A stretch of 64,000 bases of DNA from Prorocentrum cordatum (lineage: Eukaryota; Sar; Dinophyceae; Prorocentrales; Prorocentraceae), in the NCBI GenBank assembly GCA_963575745.1, contig CAUYUJ010016372.1, forward strand, positions 85,760 through 149,759, written 5' to 3'. The notes beneath the pieces are model-generated. The model was not told the DNA's origin, made no database searches, and worked only from the letters and a program-made list of their open reading frames with translations. This document shows, piece after piece, positions 42,069 to 52,574 of this stretch. The position numbers were made by a program, and so were the translations under genes. Within the stretch, counting starts at the first letter, position 1, and each line of letters starts with the position of its first letter.

Positions 42069-42074
<6 letters not shown>
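40159..42074. repeat. Tandem duplication of about 1 kb bordered by (TTG)n
   Basis: Copy 1 is about 40159-41167 and copy 2 about 41168-42074. Copy 2 lacks about 105 bases, including extra GGCTTAACAACTTCTGTGGG units present at 40865-40945. Each copy begins TTGTTGAACATTATTAATTC and ends GTAAAGTGATTGTTG. The interior holds reverse-complement copies of the GCGCGCG-dyad motifs of 12-14.7 kb. There is no convincing ORF. A tandem pair of LTR-like sequences is possible but unproven. Confidence 0.88.
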
Positions 42075-42101
<27 letters not shown>

Positions 42102-42375
42102 ATGGTTGTTGTTGTTGTTGTTGTTGTTATTGTTGTTGTTGTTGTTGATATTGTTGATGTTGTTGTTTTCGTTGTTGTTGCTGCTGCGGATGCTGCCGTT
42201 GTTGCTGCTGTTGATGTTTATGGTTTGCTGCTGTTGTTACTGTTGTTGGTGCTGTTGCTGTTGCTGTTGCTGTTGTTGTTGTGGTTGTTGTTGTTTATGC
42301 TGTGATGGTTGTTGTTAATGTTAGTATCGTTATTATTGTGGTTGGTGTTGCTGTTGTTTTGTGTGATTGTTTTGT
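42068..42375. repeat. (GTT)n array, degenerate
   Basis: It begins as pure GTT at the end of the 1-kb duplication, with GCT, GAT and GTG variants increasing to the right. Confidence 0.95.
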
Positions 42376-42595
42376 GGTTGTTGTTCGCCCATTCCCTTTG
42401 TGATCGCAGCTGCGTATGGTTGGGACCTTCGCTAGGATAAGGCTTAGCAGCGTGTTCATGGCTCTTGTGGTTTGCGATCAGCAAATGGTATCACCCGCAT
42501 GCAAGACAGCGTCAACACTCGCGCTGTAGTGCGACGCCCACGTTACAACTACTTCAACAACTTCAATTCGCAATTCGCCAAGTTTTTGGCATTAT
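42376..42595. other. Stretch without a recognisable gene
   Basis: Short mixed sequence between two repeat tracts. Confidence 0.4.
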
Positions 42596-42597
42596 TT

Positions 42598-42785
42598 GTA
42601 ACCGTTGCTTGGTGTTGCTTCGCATTGCTTGGCGTTGCTTGGCATTGCATGGCGTTGCTTGGCATTGTTTGGCGTTCTTGGGCCCTGGGCTTTGCTTGGC
42701 GTTGCCTGGCATTGCGTGGCGTTGCTTGGCGCTGCTGGACTTTCCTTGGCATTGCTATGCGCTGCTTTGCATTGCATAGGCAAGC
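42598..42785. repeat. GCGTTGCTTGGCATTGCTTG repeat tract
   Basis: Units of TTGGCGTTGC and TTGGCATTGC (10-11 bases) repeat about 17 times. This is the reverse-complement family of the CAACGCAATG region at 26 kb. Confidence 0.9.
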
Positions 42786-43535
42786 CCGAACAACTGCGGG
42801 CAACCCCGAGCAATGCTGGCGGGGAAGGACACCGCGCCCATCAGTTTCTCTCACAAGCAAGTGGGGGACCCCTGAGGCAACGCCTGGTATGGGGAATGAG
42901 GAGAGCCTTGAACATGGACAAGATGGGCCAAGATTGCCTGCGAGTCGGCCGAAGGCTGCCAGTCCGCAGTGGACCCGACGACGGCCCAAAAGGGTCCAAG
43001 AGGCCACCAGAGGCCCAGCGACTTTGCGGGCCCGGAGAACCCCCAAGGTCGGAGGACGACAACGGGCCGGGGGTGCCGCGGCCAGGGGGGAGGGGGAAAG
43101 GGAGAAGGGGAGGACCCAGGACTACTGCGATCCAATCTGGAGGAGTAGTTGCGTCTTTGTCTCTAATATTGCGGCCCGCAGAAAACGCGCAAGAGACGCC
43201 CAGGACTCGATCGAGACTCTCGTGGGCTGCTCCGCTCTTGCTATGGAAAATACATCTGCGTAGGATTCAGCCGGTAGCCCCGCAGGTATTGTGAAAAAGG
43301 TTTCCTCTTCATCATCATTCCGCGTCGGAGTCAAAGGGGACGTCGGTGTAGTACGCACTACACCCGAGACCTTTGAGGTCATCCCCGCAGCCGTCCTTGC
43401 CTTCTTCGACTACCTTGGGTATCTTGCGTGGCCGCAAGGTCGCAAAACCACAACGGGCCTGAGGGGGGCCGCGGTCGTCCGGGCGGTAGCCTCTGGCCGG
43501 CAGAAGAAACGCACCGAAGGGCTTGGGCGTCTCTT
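42786..43535. other. Stretch without a supported gene
   Basis: Overlapping ORFs on both strands, for example 43122-43382 minus and 43291-43725 plus, are unrecognised. GTAGTACGCACTAC at about 43347 is a small palindrome. Confidence 0.35.
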
Positions 43536-43537
43536 AA

Positions 43538-43680
43538 AGGGGGGAGCAACAAGGGGGGGGGGAAGCAATACGGGGGGGAGCAAGCAATACAGGGAGGGGC
43601 AATCAAGGGGGGGCTTGAAGGGGGAGCCATACGAGGGTGGAGCAAGAAGGGGGGAGCAATACAGGGGGGGGGGGGGGGCA
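43538..43680. repeat. GGGGGGAGCAATACA G-run repeats
   Basis: Six to seven irregular units of a 6-9 base G run plus AGCAATAC or GAGCAAG. The spaced G runs fit G-quadruplex potential. Confidence 0.8.
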
Positions 43681-43754
43681 GAAAGGCGCACTTCTCGGGT
43701 CCAGCGGCTCTCCTTTGGGCCCTAACGGGCTCCCTTGCGGTAAAACAGGGCTAG

Positions 43755-43883
43755 GATCGGGATAAATCGCTCCAGAGCGTTCCGGAGCGCTCTCAGAGCG
43801 TTCCGGAACGCTCTGGAGCGGCCGCGGCGCCCGATACATCCCCCAAACCCGCCGATTCTCAGAGATTTCGAGTTATCCCGATC
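43755..43883. repeat. Nested palindrome: 26-bp arms with one-base spacer inside an 11-bp outer pair
   Basis: Arms 43768-43793 and 43795-43820 (starting CGCTCCAGAGCGTTCCGG) are reverse complements with one mismatch, separated by C at 43794. The outer pair GATCGGGATAA (43755) and TTATCCCGATC (43873-43883) is perfect. Confidence 0.92.
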
Positions 43884-44092
43884 CGATTTCGTCCCGATCT
43901 TCGCGTCGTTTGATACGGGCCCCAAGGGCCCCTTCTCCTGCACCCACTACGCACCCCCTCCAGAAGGGCCGAGGACTCGTGCGACCGGGCCTCAGCTCGA
44001 CCCTGGGCCCCGAAGGGGCCCGCCCCGGGAGCGGGCCGAGGCCGAGGCCGAGGGGAGGAGCGCCCGCGGGGGTCCGGCGGAGCGGGGTGGTG

Positions 44093-44275
44093 GTGGGAGC
44101 CTCTTGGCGGCGCGCAAAAGGGGGTAGGGGGAGGGGGGAAGGCTTCTTAGAAGCACCCTGCTTCTTAGAAGGCCTCGGCCTTACGTCTATAGAGAGGGCC
44201 CGCGCCTTCTACGAAGCAGGGGTGCTTCTAAGAAGCCTTCCCCCTCCCCCTACCCCCCTCTGCGCGCCGCCAACG
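44093..44275. mobile_element. Approx. 180-bp element with about 60-bp inverted-repeat arms
   Basis: The left arm begins TTGGCGGCGCGCAAAAGGGG (44093) and ends near the CTTCTTAGAAGCACCCTGCTTC block. The right arm (about 44214-44275) is its reverse complement with only a few mismatches. CTTCTTAGAAG is itself a palindrome within each arm. No ORF. The shape is that of a foldback or MITE-type element; no target duplication was identified. Related CTTCTnAGAAGG motifs occur at 62550-62840. Confidence 0.7.
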
Positions 44276-44664
44276 AGGGCGGCGGGGCGGCCGCCCGACG
44301 CCCCCCCCCCCCCCGCCCGAGGGGAGGCGGGCCGAGGTGGGCCGAGGGCTGCAGCCGTGAGGTGCCCGAGAGGCGCGGTCTGCAAAGAGGGCACCGGGCA
44401 AAAGCGATCCGAGCTTCTCGGCAGTCGTCTTCTGGTGAGGCGAATAGAGGCGGCCCGTATCTCGGGTCGGGCGAAAGGGGGGGATAGCAAAGGGGGGGTT
44501 TGAGAATCAGCTCACGTAGCTGATTTTCCCGGCGCCGCCCGGCGCCGGAGGCGGCCATGCATCGAGGAATGGGCCCCTCGGTGAGGCCGAAATCAGCTGC
44601 ATGCAGCAAATTTCGTAACCCCCCCTTTCCCAATCCCCCCCTTTCGCCCGGCCCGAGAAGCCGC

Positions 44665-44765
44665 AATGGCGAGGAGGAGGAGGAGGAGGAGGAGGAGGAG
44701 GAGGAGGAGGAGGAGGAGGAGGAGGAGGGAGGGAGGGAGGGAGGGAGGGAGGGAGGGAGGGAGGG
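44665..44765. repeat. (GAG)n followed by (GGGA)n
   Basis: GAG triplets to about 44728, then AGGG tetramers to about 44765. Confidence 0.95.
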
Positions 44766-44901
44766 GCCTTGGGAGGCCCTGTGGGCACTTTGCGGGCGGG
44801 GCGCGGCCAGCGAGAGCCGCCGGCTTTTTGCGGGGGGGGGGGCAAGGATGCAGGGGTACCCCCTGAGGAAGGCTGCCTGTCCTTACTCTGCGGGTTGACG
44901 T

Positions 44902-45068
44902 AGATGAAGGGGAACTGGGACACACAAATAAATACACACAAATAAACATATCCCCCATATTTTCCCATATTTTCTGGGTTTCTGTCTCCCCCCCCCACTT
45001 CCCATATTTTCCGATATTTTCTGGGAATCGTCGATTAATTGTGTCTGTGTGTTTTTTCCCCTCCTGAG
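44902..45068. repeat. Dispersed 170-bp repeat, copy 1
   Basis: It starts GATGAAGGGGAACTGGGACA, contains ACAAATAAATACACACAAAT and two CATATTTTCC boxes, and ends with TTAATTGTGTCTGTGTGTTT and a CCCTCCTGA tail. Confidence 0.88.
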
Positions 45069-45424
45069 TAGATTGGCCCTGGTCTTCTGAAACATCAAGA
45101 CAAGGAGCCCTTGTTGCTCGGTGGTGGCCGCCGGTGTTGATGTGCTGCGGCGCGGGGACCCCAGCAACAGCGCAGCGGTGTCTGCACCCCCTGGCGTCGG
45201 TTGGCTCGGGGAGGGAGCTTTTGGGGAGTCGCGGCGCGAATGCCGCTGCGTCCTGGACGGTCTTGGTTTACGAGGTTCCCGTTTTGAGAAACAGGCCCCG
45301 CAAGAAGTGACATCTGCCACGTGTTTCACACTTCTGGCCGTGAACGTCGAGCAAACCTCAAGCGGGAGCCCCATCCGAAAAAGGGGCCACCCTCTGTCAA
45401 CGCAGGTGCACCGTATATTCTGAA
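45069..45424. other. Stretch between two 170-bp repeats, no supported gene
   Basis: It contains GCACCCTGTCAACGC-like sequence and diverged units that may belong to the 82-bp family. Confidence 0.35.
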
Positions 45425-45586
45425 GGGGCCCCAGGACACACAAATAACTACACACAAAGAAAAAGACTCCCCATATTTTCCTATATTTTTGGGGTTTCTT
45501 CTCCCCCCACACTTCCCATGCGTTCCAATATTTTCGGGGGAATCGACGATCAATTGTGTCTGTGTGTGTTTCTTCCCCTCCTGATA
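45425..45586. repeat. Dispersed 170-bp repeat, copy 2
   Basis: Same layout as copy 1: GGACACACAAATAACTACAC, CATATTTTCCTATATTTTT, AATTGTGTCTGTGTGTG and a TCCCCTCCTGA tail. Confidence 0.85.
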
Positions 45587-45589
45587 TTC

Positions 45590-46132
45590 ACATGTTTCTG
45601 GCCGCCAGGTTTTTTATAGACAGTCCCACGCGAACGCCGACTTTGCAAAAGGAGCCGCCCTTCACCCATGCTCCACGCAGCTGCTGCAACTGTCCGAGCT
45701 GCTGGTCTCGAACACGGGGAACGTCTCAAGCGAAAGCCTCGCTTGGATAAAGAGCCGCCTCAAAACCATCCCTGTATCGTATGCGAGCTGTGCACACGAA
45801 TGCGCGCGGTGATAAGGCGAGAGCCCTATTCTGAGAAAGAACCGCCATCATTGAAACTTCTTGCGAATGTTAAAAAACGGATGCGTGCGGAACTAAGCCA
45901 CGAGTGCCGTGTTGAAAACGGCCCGCCCTCCATCACTGAAGCTGTTGCAAACTTCGAAGACGAGTGTGCGCGGCGCTGTTGCGAGAGCTCCATTTTGAAA
46001 TCGGCCCGCCTTCCATTCTTAACGCTGCTGCGAACTTTGAGACGAGTGTGCGCGACGCTAGAAAGGGGAAAGCTCCATTTTGAGCACGGCCCGCCCTCCA
46101 GCCTTGAAGCTGTTGCAGCATTTTCAGCTTCA
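45590..46132 (+). repeat. Approx. 82-84 bp tandem repeat family, plus orientation
   Basis: Units share GACGAGTGTGCGCG (45959 and 46041, 82 apart), CTCCATTTTGAAA, CGGCCCGCCCTCCAT and TTGAAGCTGTTGC. Five to six units, diverging to the left. The plus frame 45668-46135 reads across them as a 27-28 residue repeat (PPSITEAVANFEDECARRC-like), possibly incidental. Confidence 0.8.
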
Positions 46133-46369
46133 TGAAAATGCATGCTGAGGGAACTTCGGGCGAAACGCCGGACCCTCCCTACAAACACGCCTGGGGGTGC
46201 GGAAGAGGAGGGAAGAGTTCCGCATAAAGAAAGTGTTGAGGAGGACGAGGAGGACACCACCTGTCTGCTTACCCCAGCCATGTTGGCCTCAGGGGCAAAG
46301 GGCACAGCTCCCCTCCTGGGTCGTGGACCCGCAACAAGAGTTCGTGCACACAGGACGTGCAAGCTATGT

Positions 46370-46630
46370 AAAACAAACTGTTTGGTACAAGCTACGTGTC
46401 TCAAGCTAACCATGCCGTGTGAGCCATGAGGTGCAGGTTGTGTGGCGTAAGGATGCTGTTCAAGCTGCGGGATGCAACCAAGGTGTTGCAAGCTATGCAG
46501 TGCAAGCTACGTGATTCAAACTATGTGGGTCCAAATCTGTGCACTATGTGGTGCCAGCTGTATAGCCCGTACGGTGCAAATTGTGGGGGTGCCAACTGTT
46601 TGTGTGGTGCAAGCTCTGTGGTGTAATCTA
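46370..46630. repeat. GTGCAAGCTATGTG short repeats
   Basis: Roughly 13-16 base units (GTGCAAGCTACGTG, GGTGCAAGCTCTGTGG and variants) repeat about 14 times. The units resemble the TATGTGGTG sub-repeats in the 385-bp array. Confidence 0.75.
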
Positions 46631-46729
46631 TATGGGCCCCCATCATCCCGTTCCCCTCCTCCACGCTCTTTTGCGGAATGTTGCCTCTGGCGGGGGCTGG
46701 CGTCAGACGCGGTGTCTGAGGTCCCCAAG

Positions 46730-46815
46730 GCGATCCTCAAGAGGCAGCCAAGAGGCATCCAAGAGGCATCCAAGAGGCCCAGGAGTGCCTTCACGAGGCC
46801 TCGAAGGCGCCTCCA
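46730..46815. repeat. CCAAGAGGCATC short repeats
   Basis: A small plus-orientation cluster of the CCAAGANGGCC family. Confidence 0.7.
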
Positions 46816-46819
46816 AGAG

Positions 46820-47235
46820 GCAACCCATATCGCAGGACTGCGCATCATTCCCAAACATGTTCTCAGGATCCTTGCATGGGGGCTCTCCAGAAACATGGGT
46901 TGGAATACTGATGCGGCATTCAAAGGGTTCCACGCGTAATCGTTCGCGCGTGCCTGTTGCGTAGTGTCACCTCCGCTCTCTAAGGCACACACACACACAT
47001 TGCGCGATATCTCTCCTCGCCCCACCTCAAGCTCTCTCCTCGCCCCACCTCAAGCTCTCTCTTCTCGCCCACCCTCAGGCGCTCCTGAGACAGAACCACT
47101 TGCACTCTCGTTCGCAATCAAGGCGGAATGGCGGGATGGGCTGAAGGCTAATAGGTCCGAAGCCCTGCTTCTGGGGTGCTGGGCGTGCTGATTAAGAAAA
47201 GACCTGCAGGTTGGCACTCCAAGGCTCCAGGTGGG
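46820..47235. other. Stretch without a gene; three 24-bp CTCTCCTCGCCCCACCTCAA units
   Basis: The three units lie at about 47007-47075, preceded by an (AC)n tract at 46985-47000. Confidence 0.6.
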
Positions 47236-47239
47236 CCGA

Positions 47240-47455
47240 GTCTAGAGCAAGCCCGAGAAGGCCCCAAGACGGCCCCGAGACAATCCCGACACGACCCAAT
47301 CTTGCCCAAAGGGACTGACCAGGGCCCAAAGGCAAGTCAACACTACCTCACCAAGACGGCCACCAGACGGCACACAAGGTTGCCAACGATACTAGAGAGC
47401 CCCAAGAACAGCACACGAGGCTCCAGGAGACACCGAGATGCCGTCTGAGAGGCCC
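47240..47455. repeat. CCAAGANGGCC short-repeat array
   Basis: Plus-orientation units such as CCCCAAGACGGCCCC, CCAAGACGGCC and CCCCAAGAACAGC. Confidence 0.7.
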
Positions 47456-47533
47456 AACAAAGGGGTCATCTTTTCGGCCACAAGGTGGCGGTTTTGACTC
47501 CCTGGAGGTTTCCCTGATGATGCCGACGTCCAG

Positions 47534-47654
<121 letters not shown>

Positions 47655-47659
47655 ATATA

Positions 47660-48825
47660 GATACAGCTGAGCCATACTGATGGCCAAGCGTGCTCCTTTA
47701 CCCGAATTTAGCACGAAGAGTGAAGTGACATCGCTGGGAGTACCAGGCTCACCTGCGGGAGCCATGGGAAGGGGACGACCCCCGGGCGGGCCTACCCCAC
47801 CCCACCCATTCGGGCCCCGCGCTCTCCCGAAGCCGCCGAGGCAGTCGAGGATGCCGTGCGAGCTTCCGCCGTCGCACTGGGAGGAGCTGGGCGTGAGCGT
47901 GGTCGCGGCTGGGATCCGGCGATCTCCGCGACCACATGCTCGCGCTCCTCCTCTCCCCGTTCCTCGTCTCCTCCTCCTCCGCCGCTCGTCGCCGCTGGGG
48001 CATCACCAAACCTGGTCTCGCCTCCCCGGGCCCCTCTCGATCACGGTCGAAAGTGCTTGTGGCCGCCCTGGTGCTCGATAGTGGCGGTGCATCGGTCAGA
48101 ATCCAAGTTCAGTTCCCTGGCATAGCTCGCTCTCCCCTTTTCCCTGTTCCTCCTACTTCTCCTCCCTCCGCTCGTCGTCACTGGGTCACCACCATACGTG
48201 TCGATATCCGATAGGGCGGCCTGGGCTTTTCGCCTGAATCGTCCTCACCGTTTATGATCATTAAGCCTCAGAGCTGAAACAACTAAAAAGATGGATGCCT
48301 GTACCTTTTCAGAATGGCCCCTCGCCTCAACGTCGCGCACATTCATGCTGGAAGTGCAGGCTCATCTTAAAACATCCCAGCAGCTACAAGGGCGGATGTC
48401 GGATTAGGATGTGGATATCTCATTAGCGACGAGCGCCATTGCCTTTACGTTTGCAGCAACGACACCGTTAGAGGACGGCTCCCTCATCAAATTCCTTCCT
48501 ATATCAGTTGGAACTGTTAGGCTTGCGCGCCATCTGCACGTATGGAAAATCGTTCCTTGTCAAAGCGGGGGCTGTCGTGGGACACCCAGCTGAGCTTCAT
48601 GGTCCTGGTTTTTTCCGCACTCCTCCTCGTCCGCCTGGATGCATGGCACCCCCTCTTCGCCAGGGGGGCTGTCGCCTGAATGACAAGACCACGGGGCGCT
48701 CGTTTTTCAAGGGGTCGCCTCGTGTAGTGAAGTGGTGAGGCAGGCGTGTAAGGATTTTTGGAGGGTGGCCGCGAAATCCTCGTCGACAGTGGCTTGTGAT
48801 CTAAGAATGATAAACCTATGTTCGT
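47660..48825. other. Stretch without a recognisable gene
   Basis: A diverged duplication links about 47935-48005 and 48115-48190 (CTCGCTCTCC, CCTCC, CGCTCGTCG, CTGGG...CATCACC). ORFs are unrecognised. Confidence 0.4.
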
Positions 48826-48829
48826 TATG

Positions 48830-49505
48830 TTCAGATGATACCCCCATTGGATTATTGGCCTGTGGAGGGATCGGTGGCCCCCCCCCTCTCACCGGATCAT
48901 TTTCATTCCGGAAAAATGCATTTGGGGTCGACATTCCGACATGACATAATGAACCAGGGTAGATCCCAGTCCAAACTCCTTCTCAAGCGCCCCCCCCTTC
49001 CGCCAGATCATGATTATTCCGGAATAATGAACCGGAGTTTACTATTCCCAGAGCATTAGGGAACCCAGTTCATGATGTAAGGTCAGTATTGTAACATAAT
49101 GAATCCCAACTTGGAGGCGGGGAGTGGGGGGAAAATAATAGTGATAATGATTCCGGAATCATGAATCTGGATGCAGAATATCCGCCTATGGCTCAAGCGA
49201 CGCCCCTCAGCCTCCATTATTAGCATTCCAGAATAAGAACCTGGGGTTCATTATTTCCGAAACATCATTAACCCCAGTCAATATTCCCAGAACATTATCA
49301 GCCCGAATTAATATCTTTTTGGGGTCGGTATGTCCGGAACATCATAAACCAAGATTCATAATGTTCCGGGGGGGACATATATGAACCCCAGCCAATATGT
49401 CCCGGAACATTCAAACCCAGGTAATGATGTTCCGGGGGGGGGGGAACATTATGAACCCTGGTCAAATAACCCCGGAACATTATAAACCCAGGTTCATATA
49501 TTTTT
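48830..49505. repeat. Degenerate palindromic repeat around TTCCGGAA and CATTATGAACCC
   Basis: Units of roughly 35-45 bases alternate ATTCCGGAATNATGAACC and GGTTCATNATTCCGGAAC types, so the array contains both orientations. About 15 units. Confidence 0.7.
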
Positions 49506-49942
49506 GGGTTTCGTCCTGGACTTTTGAAGAGGGAGCTTGGGACTGGAGGGTGTGCGTTGCAGCATCGTTGGTGCATCTTGGGCTTACTCTGGTGACTCTG
49601 GTCCTCCTCCTCGGTCGGAATATGACGGCATGACAACTCGCAGCCGAACCTAGCATTGGGCAGCAAGGACAAAAGAAGGGGGATGGAAGAGAGCTGTAAC
49701 AGCACGGTCCGAGTACGCTTGACCGCCCCCCTTATGGACACCCACCGAGCCCTCAGGAGGCCACCCAGGGGAAGGGTCAAAGAGCTCCCAAGAATCCTCC
49801 TCCACGTCAACCTTCCTCGGGATGGCTCCCGAGTTCACTGGCGCCGGAGGTCTCCAGGGGCCCCCCCAAGTCCCAGGAAACCCCCAGAGGTCCCTCGAGG
49901 ACACAGAGGGGCCGAACACGTGCCATGACTTTGATCCTCGAC
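49506..49942. other. Stretch without a recognisable gene
   Basis: Mixed sequence; long ORFs on the minus strand here are extensions of the CTC array frames. Confidence 0.4.
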
Positions 49943-49944
49943 CT

Positions 49945-50012
49945 CCCCCTTCCTCCTCCTCCTCCTCCTCCTCCTCCTCCTCCTCCTCCTCCTCCTCCTC
50001 CTCCTCCTCCTC
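49945..50012. repeat. (CTC)n microsatellite
   Basis: Pure CTC triplets. They are followed by two CCGCCCCGCTTGGGCGGCG units (50017 and 50062), a 45-bp duplication containing a CGCCC/GGGCG dyad. Confidence 0.95.
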
Positions 50013-50359
50013 GTCCGCCCCGCTTGGGCGGCGCGTTTTCGTTGTTCCCTCCTCCTCCTCCGCCCCGCTTGGGCGGCGTGCCGCTCGGGCGACCCGCACG
50101 CGCTGTGCGCCGGGCTCCCGCGCGACGGCCCTTGGCGTCCAAAGCGGCGCCCACGGCCCCCGCGGGTGCGAGCGAACAAGATGCTCCCCTCCTGCGACGA
50201 AGGCTGCGGATGGCATTCGCCAGTGCTGATAGAGAGAGCCACCGTGGGGACCGTGGGGGGGCCCTTCTCCCTGCCGCCGCGAGGGGGGAAGGTAGAAGAA
50301 GCATAGGCAAAGGAAACAGGGGGAGTGATCGAACGGCGGGGACCATGGAGGCCTGCTGC

Positions 50360-50424
50360 TCCTCCTCCTCCTCCTCCTCCTCCTCCTCCTCCTCCTCCTC
50401 CTCCTCCTCCTCCTCCTCCTCCTC
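50360..50424. repeat. (CTC)n microsatellite
   Basis: Pure CTC triplets over about 65 bases. Confidence 0.95.
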
Positions 50425-51070
50425 TCCGGCCACATCTGCTTGGCCCCCTCGCGAGCTTCTGGGCGCCGGGCGAAGGAGGCGCGCTGCCCGCCCCCGCTGG
50501 GGGCTTGCCGGAGCTCCCGCGGCAGCCGTTGCCGCGCGTCCCGCGGCCGCGTTGGCCGCCCTGCGGTGCACACGCGCGCGCACGCGCGCTCAAGGGCGGA
50601 GCGAGGCGGAGGATTCGCGATCGACGAACATATCCATATCCACGCCCTCGGGGTCTGGATTCCGGGGCGCGATCCCGCGGATGTGCGGTCGCATGGATAC
50701 GTTCCGCGCAGGCATCTGGGAAAAAACGCACCGTATCCTTGGGGCTGTGGCCCAGGGGCCTGGCCCGCGAGGCCGTGGGATATGGATGTGCCTCCCGCCC
50801 GCGGAGGACGGAGGAGGATCGACGGGTCCAGCACCCAACGCTTTAGCCAAGCAGAGGGACGGGGGGGGGGCGCACTTGCCAGAGAGCGGACGGGCAATCA
50901 CGGAGAGCGACGCAGTGCCATTCTGAGCGCCCTCGAGAGCAAAGACCAGCAATCGCCTTTGGAGGCGGGGGAGCAAGAGAGGCGGGAAGGGAGAGAAGGA
51001 TCGACATTTTCGGGCGCTTCCGGAACCTTCTGGAGCCTGTGGGTGCCTCACGGGCGAGGAGAGGGGAAGG
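50425..51070. other. Stretch without a supported gene
   Basis: Several ORFs overlap on both strands. None shows a motif and all extend into poly-Ser/Pro/Glu. Confidence 0.35.
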
Positions 51071-51076
51071 GAGAGG

Positions 51077-51114
51077 AGAGGAGGAGGAGGAGGAGGAGGA
51101 GGAGGAGGAGGAGG
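51077..51114. repeat. (GAG)n microsatellite
   Basis: GAG triplets; a second short run lies at 51190-51210. Confidence 0.95.
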
Positions 51115-51778
51115 CATAGCAGCAATAATGATAGACATGAGAAAAAACGAAGAATAACACGAATAACGATACTCATACGAAGAATAGCCAGGAGGAGGAG
51201 GAGGAGGAGCGCACGTTCTTTGGAGTACCGTGAGTTAATGCCTCGTGAGCCCCGCATGGCGAAGGGAAAGTTGGAACAGTATAGCTGCCAAGCTGGCCTG
51301 GGGCGTCCATGATTCCAGTCCTGAGCATCTGGAAGATCGAGTCGGCGAGAGCCAGCAGGTCGTGAGCTACATTCAACGGCAGATCAGCATCTTCATACTC
51401 CAACTCCGTCCCCAGGCCAAGCCATAGGCCATAGGTAGGGGGTCAGCGGGAGTAGAAAGGCGAGGACGGGTGATTTGGGGAAAGTGGCGAGGACAGGAGA
51501 CGTAGTGGATGAACGAGTCTGGAGAGGTAGGGCATTCAAATCTGCATGGACGTGGGGTCCGGATCTTCACTCTGCGGCTACTGAACCACCCCCCCGCTGG
51601 TGCTTCGACATGAGCCCGGGTCTTCGAGGGCGTGGCCTTGGACCGAGCGTGCCTGAATCTGGCCAGGTGGTGGAGGGAGGGCCCCGAGTTCTGCACACCG
51701 AGAGGCGGGCCCTGCGAACGGCAGGAGCCGCCGACAAGCAGCTGGCGTGCCGAGCCTCGTCCCCCCTGCTTCCTCTCC
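51115..51778. other. Stretch without a recognisable gene
   Basis: ATACGAAGAATA-like repeats at 51140-51185; otherwise nothing recognised. Confidence 0.4.
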
Positions 51779-51780
51779 TC

Positions 51781-51832
51781 TGGAGGAGGAGGAGGAGGAG
51801 GAGGAGGAGGAGGAGGAGGAGGAGGAGGAGTC
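51781..51832. repeat. (GAG)n microsatellite
   Basis: Pure GAG triplets. Confidence 0.95.
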
Positions 51833-51978
51833 CCTCCTCGCCTGCCCCCCTTCGGCAGTCAGAGCAGCCGTCTCTGTACGCTTCAGAGGGGCGCGGCGGG
51901 GGGCCGGCTCGCCCCGTGCCCGAAGGGACGGCAGCGCTGGCCCAGCGGAGAGCAGGAGCCGCCGTCTGGGGGCCAGGC

Positions 51979-52168
51979 TTAAGTCGGGCCTGTCCCCCAT
52001 ACAGGGGGATTTTCGACTAAAAATGCAAAAAAAACAAATAATCAAAACAGAATCCAAAAATAGTCAGGGGACTATTTGTTGGGGTATGGTTTACCTTTTT
52101 GGTGAATTTTTGGGGTATTTTTCGTTTTTCTATGAAAATCCCCTTGTAGGGGGACACGCCCGACTTAA
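51979..52168. mobile_element. MITE copy 4 (190 bp)
   Basis: It starts TTAAGTCGGGCCTGTCCCC and ends GGGGGACACGCCCGACTTAA. The flanks GGCCAGGC (51971-51978) and GGCTAGGC (52169-52176) form an 8-base target duplication with one mismatch. It is longer than the others through extra A/T-rich interior sequence. Confidence 0.92.
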
Positions 52169-52176
52169 GGCTAGGC

Positions 52177-52570
52177 GCCGTCCCTTGTTGCCCCTATCTC
52201 TCCCCCCCCCCTCCTGCGCCTCCTTGCCTCGAGCCTCCCCTCCCCTCTTCTCCTCTCCTTCCAGAGGGCGACCAAGAGCTGCTTTTTGCCAGGATGTTTC
52301 GGGGGTCTCGGATGGAGGCTGGAGCGCCCGGGGTACATCGCACGACGAGTCCAGACAACGCGGGCTCCAAACGCGCGAGGGGTTCTGAAACTTCGGCGGG
52401 CACCAAGCATACTCATGGTCCCGCGGAGCCCACGATTCCAGTAGCGATCAGGAGAGGCCGTGGGCAGGTGGTGGGTGGAGTGCCACAGTCTTCTCTGGGG
52501 TTCTCTGCACTGCGGAGTGGTGCCGACAGAGGTGCCGCTCTGCGTCTTTTGGGTGCACCGCGACTGCGAT
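52177..52570. other. Stretch without a recognisable gene
   Basis: C/T-rich at 52195-52265; ORFs without motifs. Confidence 0.4.
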
Positions 52571-52574
52571 CGAG

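Noticed and set aside
50590-51312. Overlapping ORFs on both strands near 50.6-51.3 kb
   Set aside because: Arg/Gly/Pro-rich readings of GC-rich DNA and GAG runs; competing frames, no motif.
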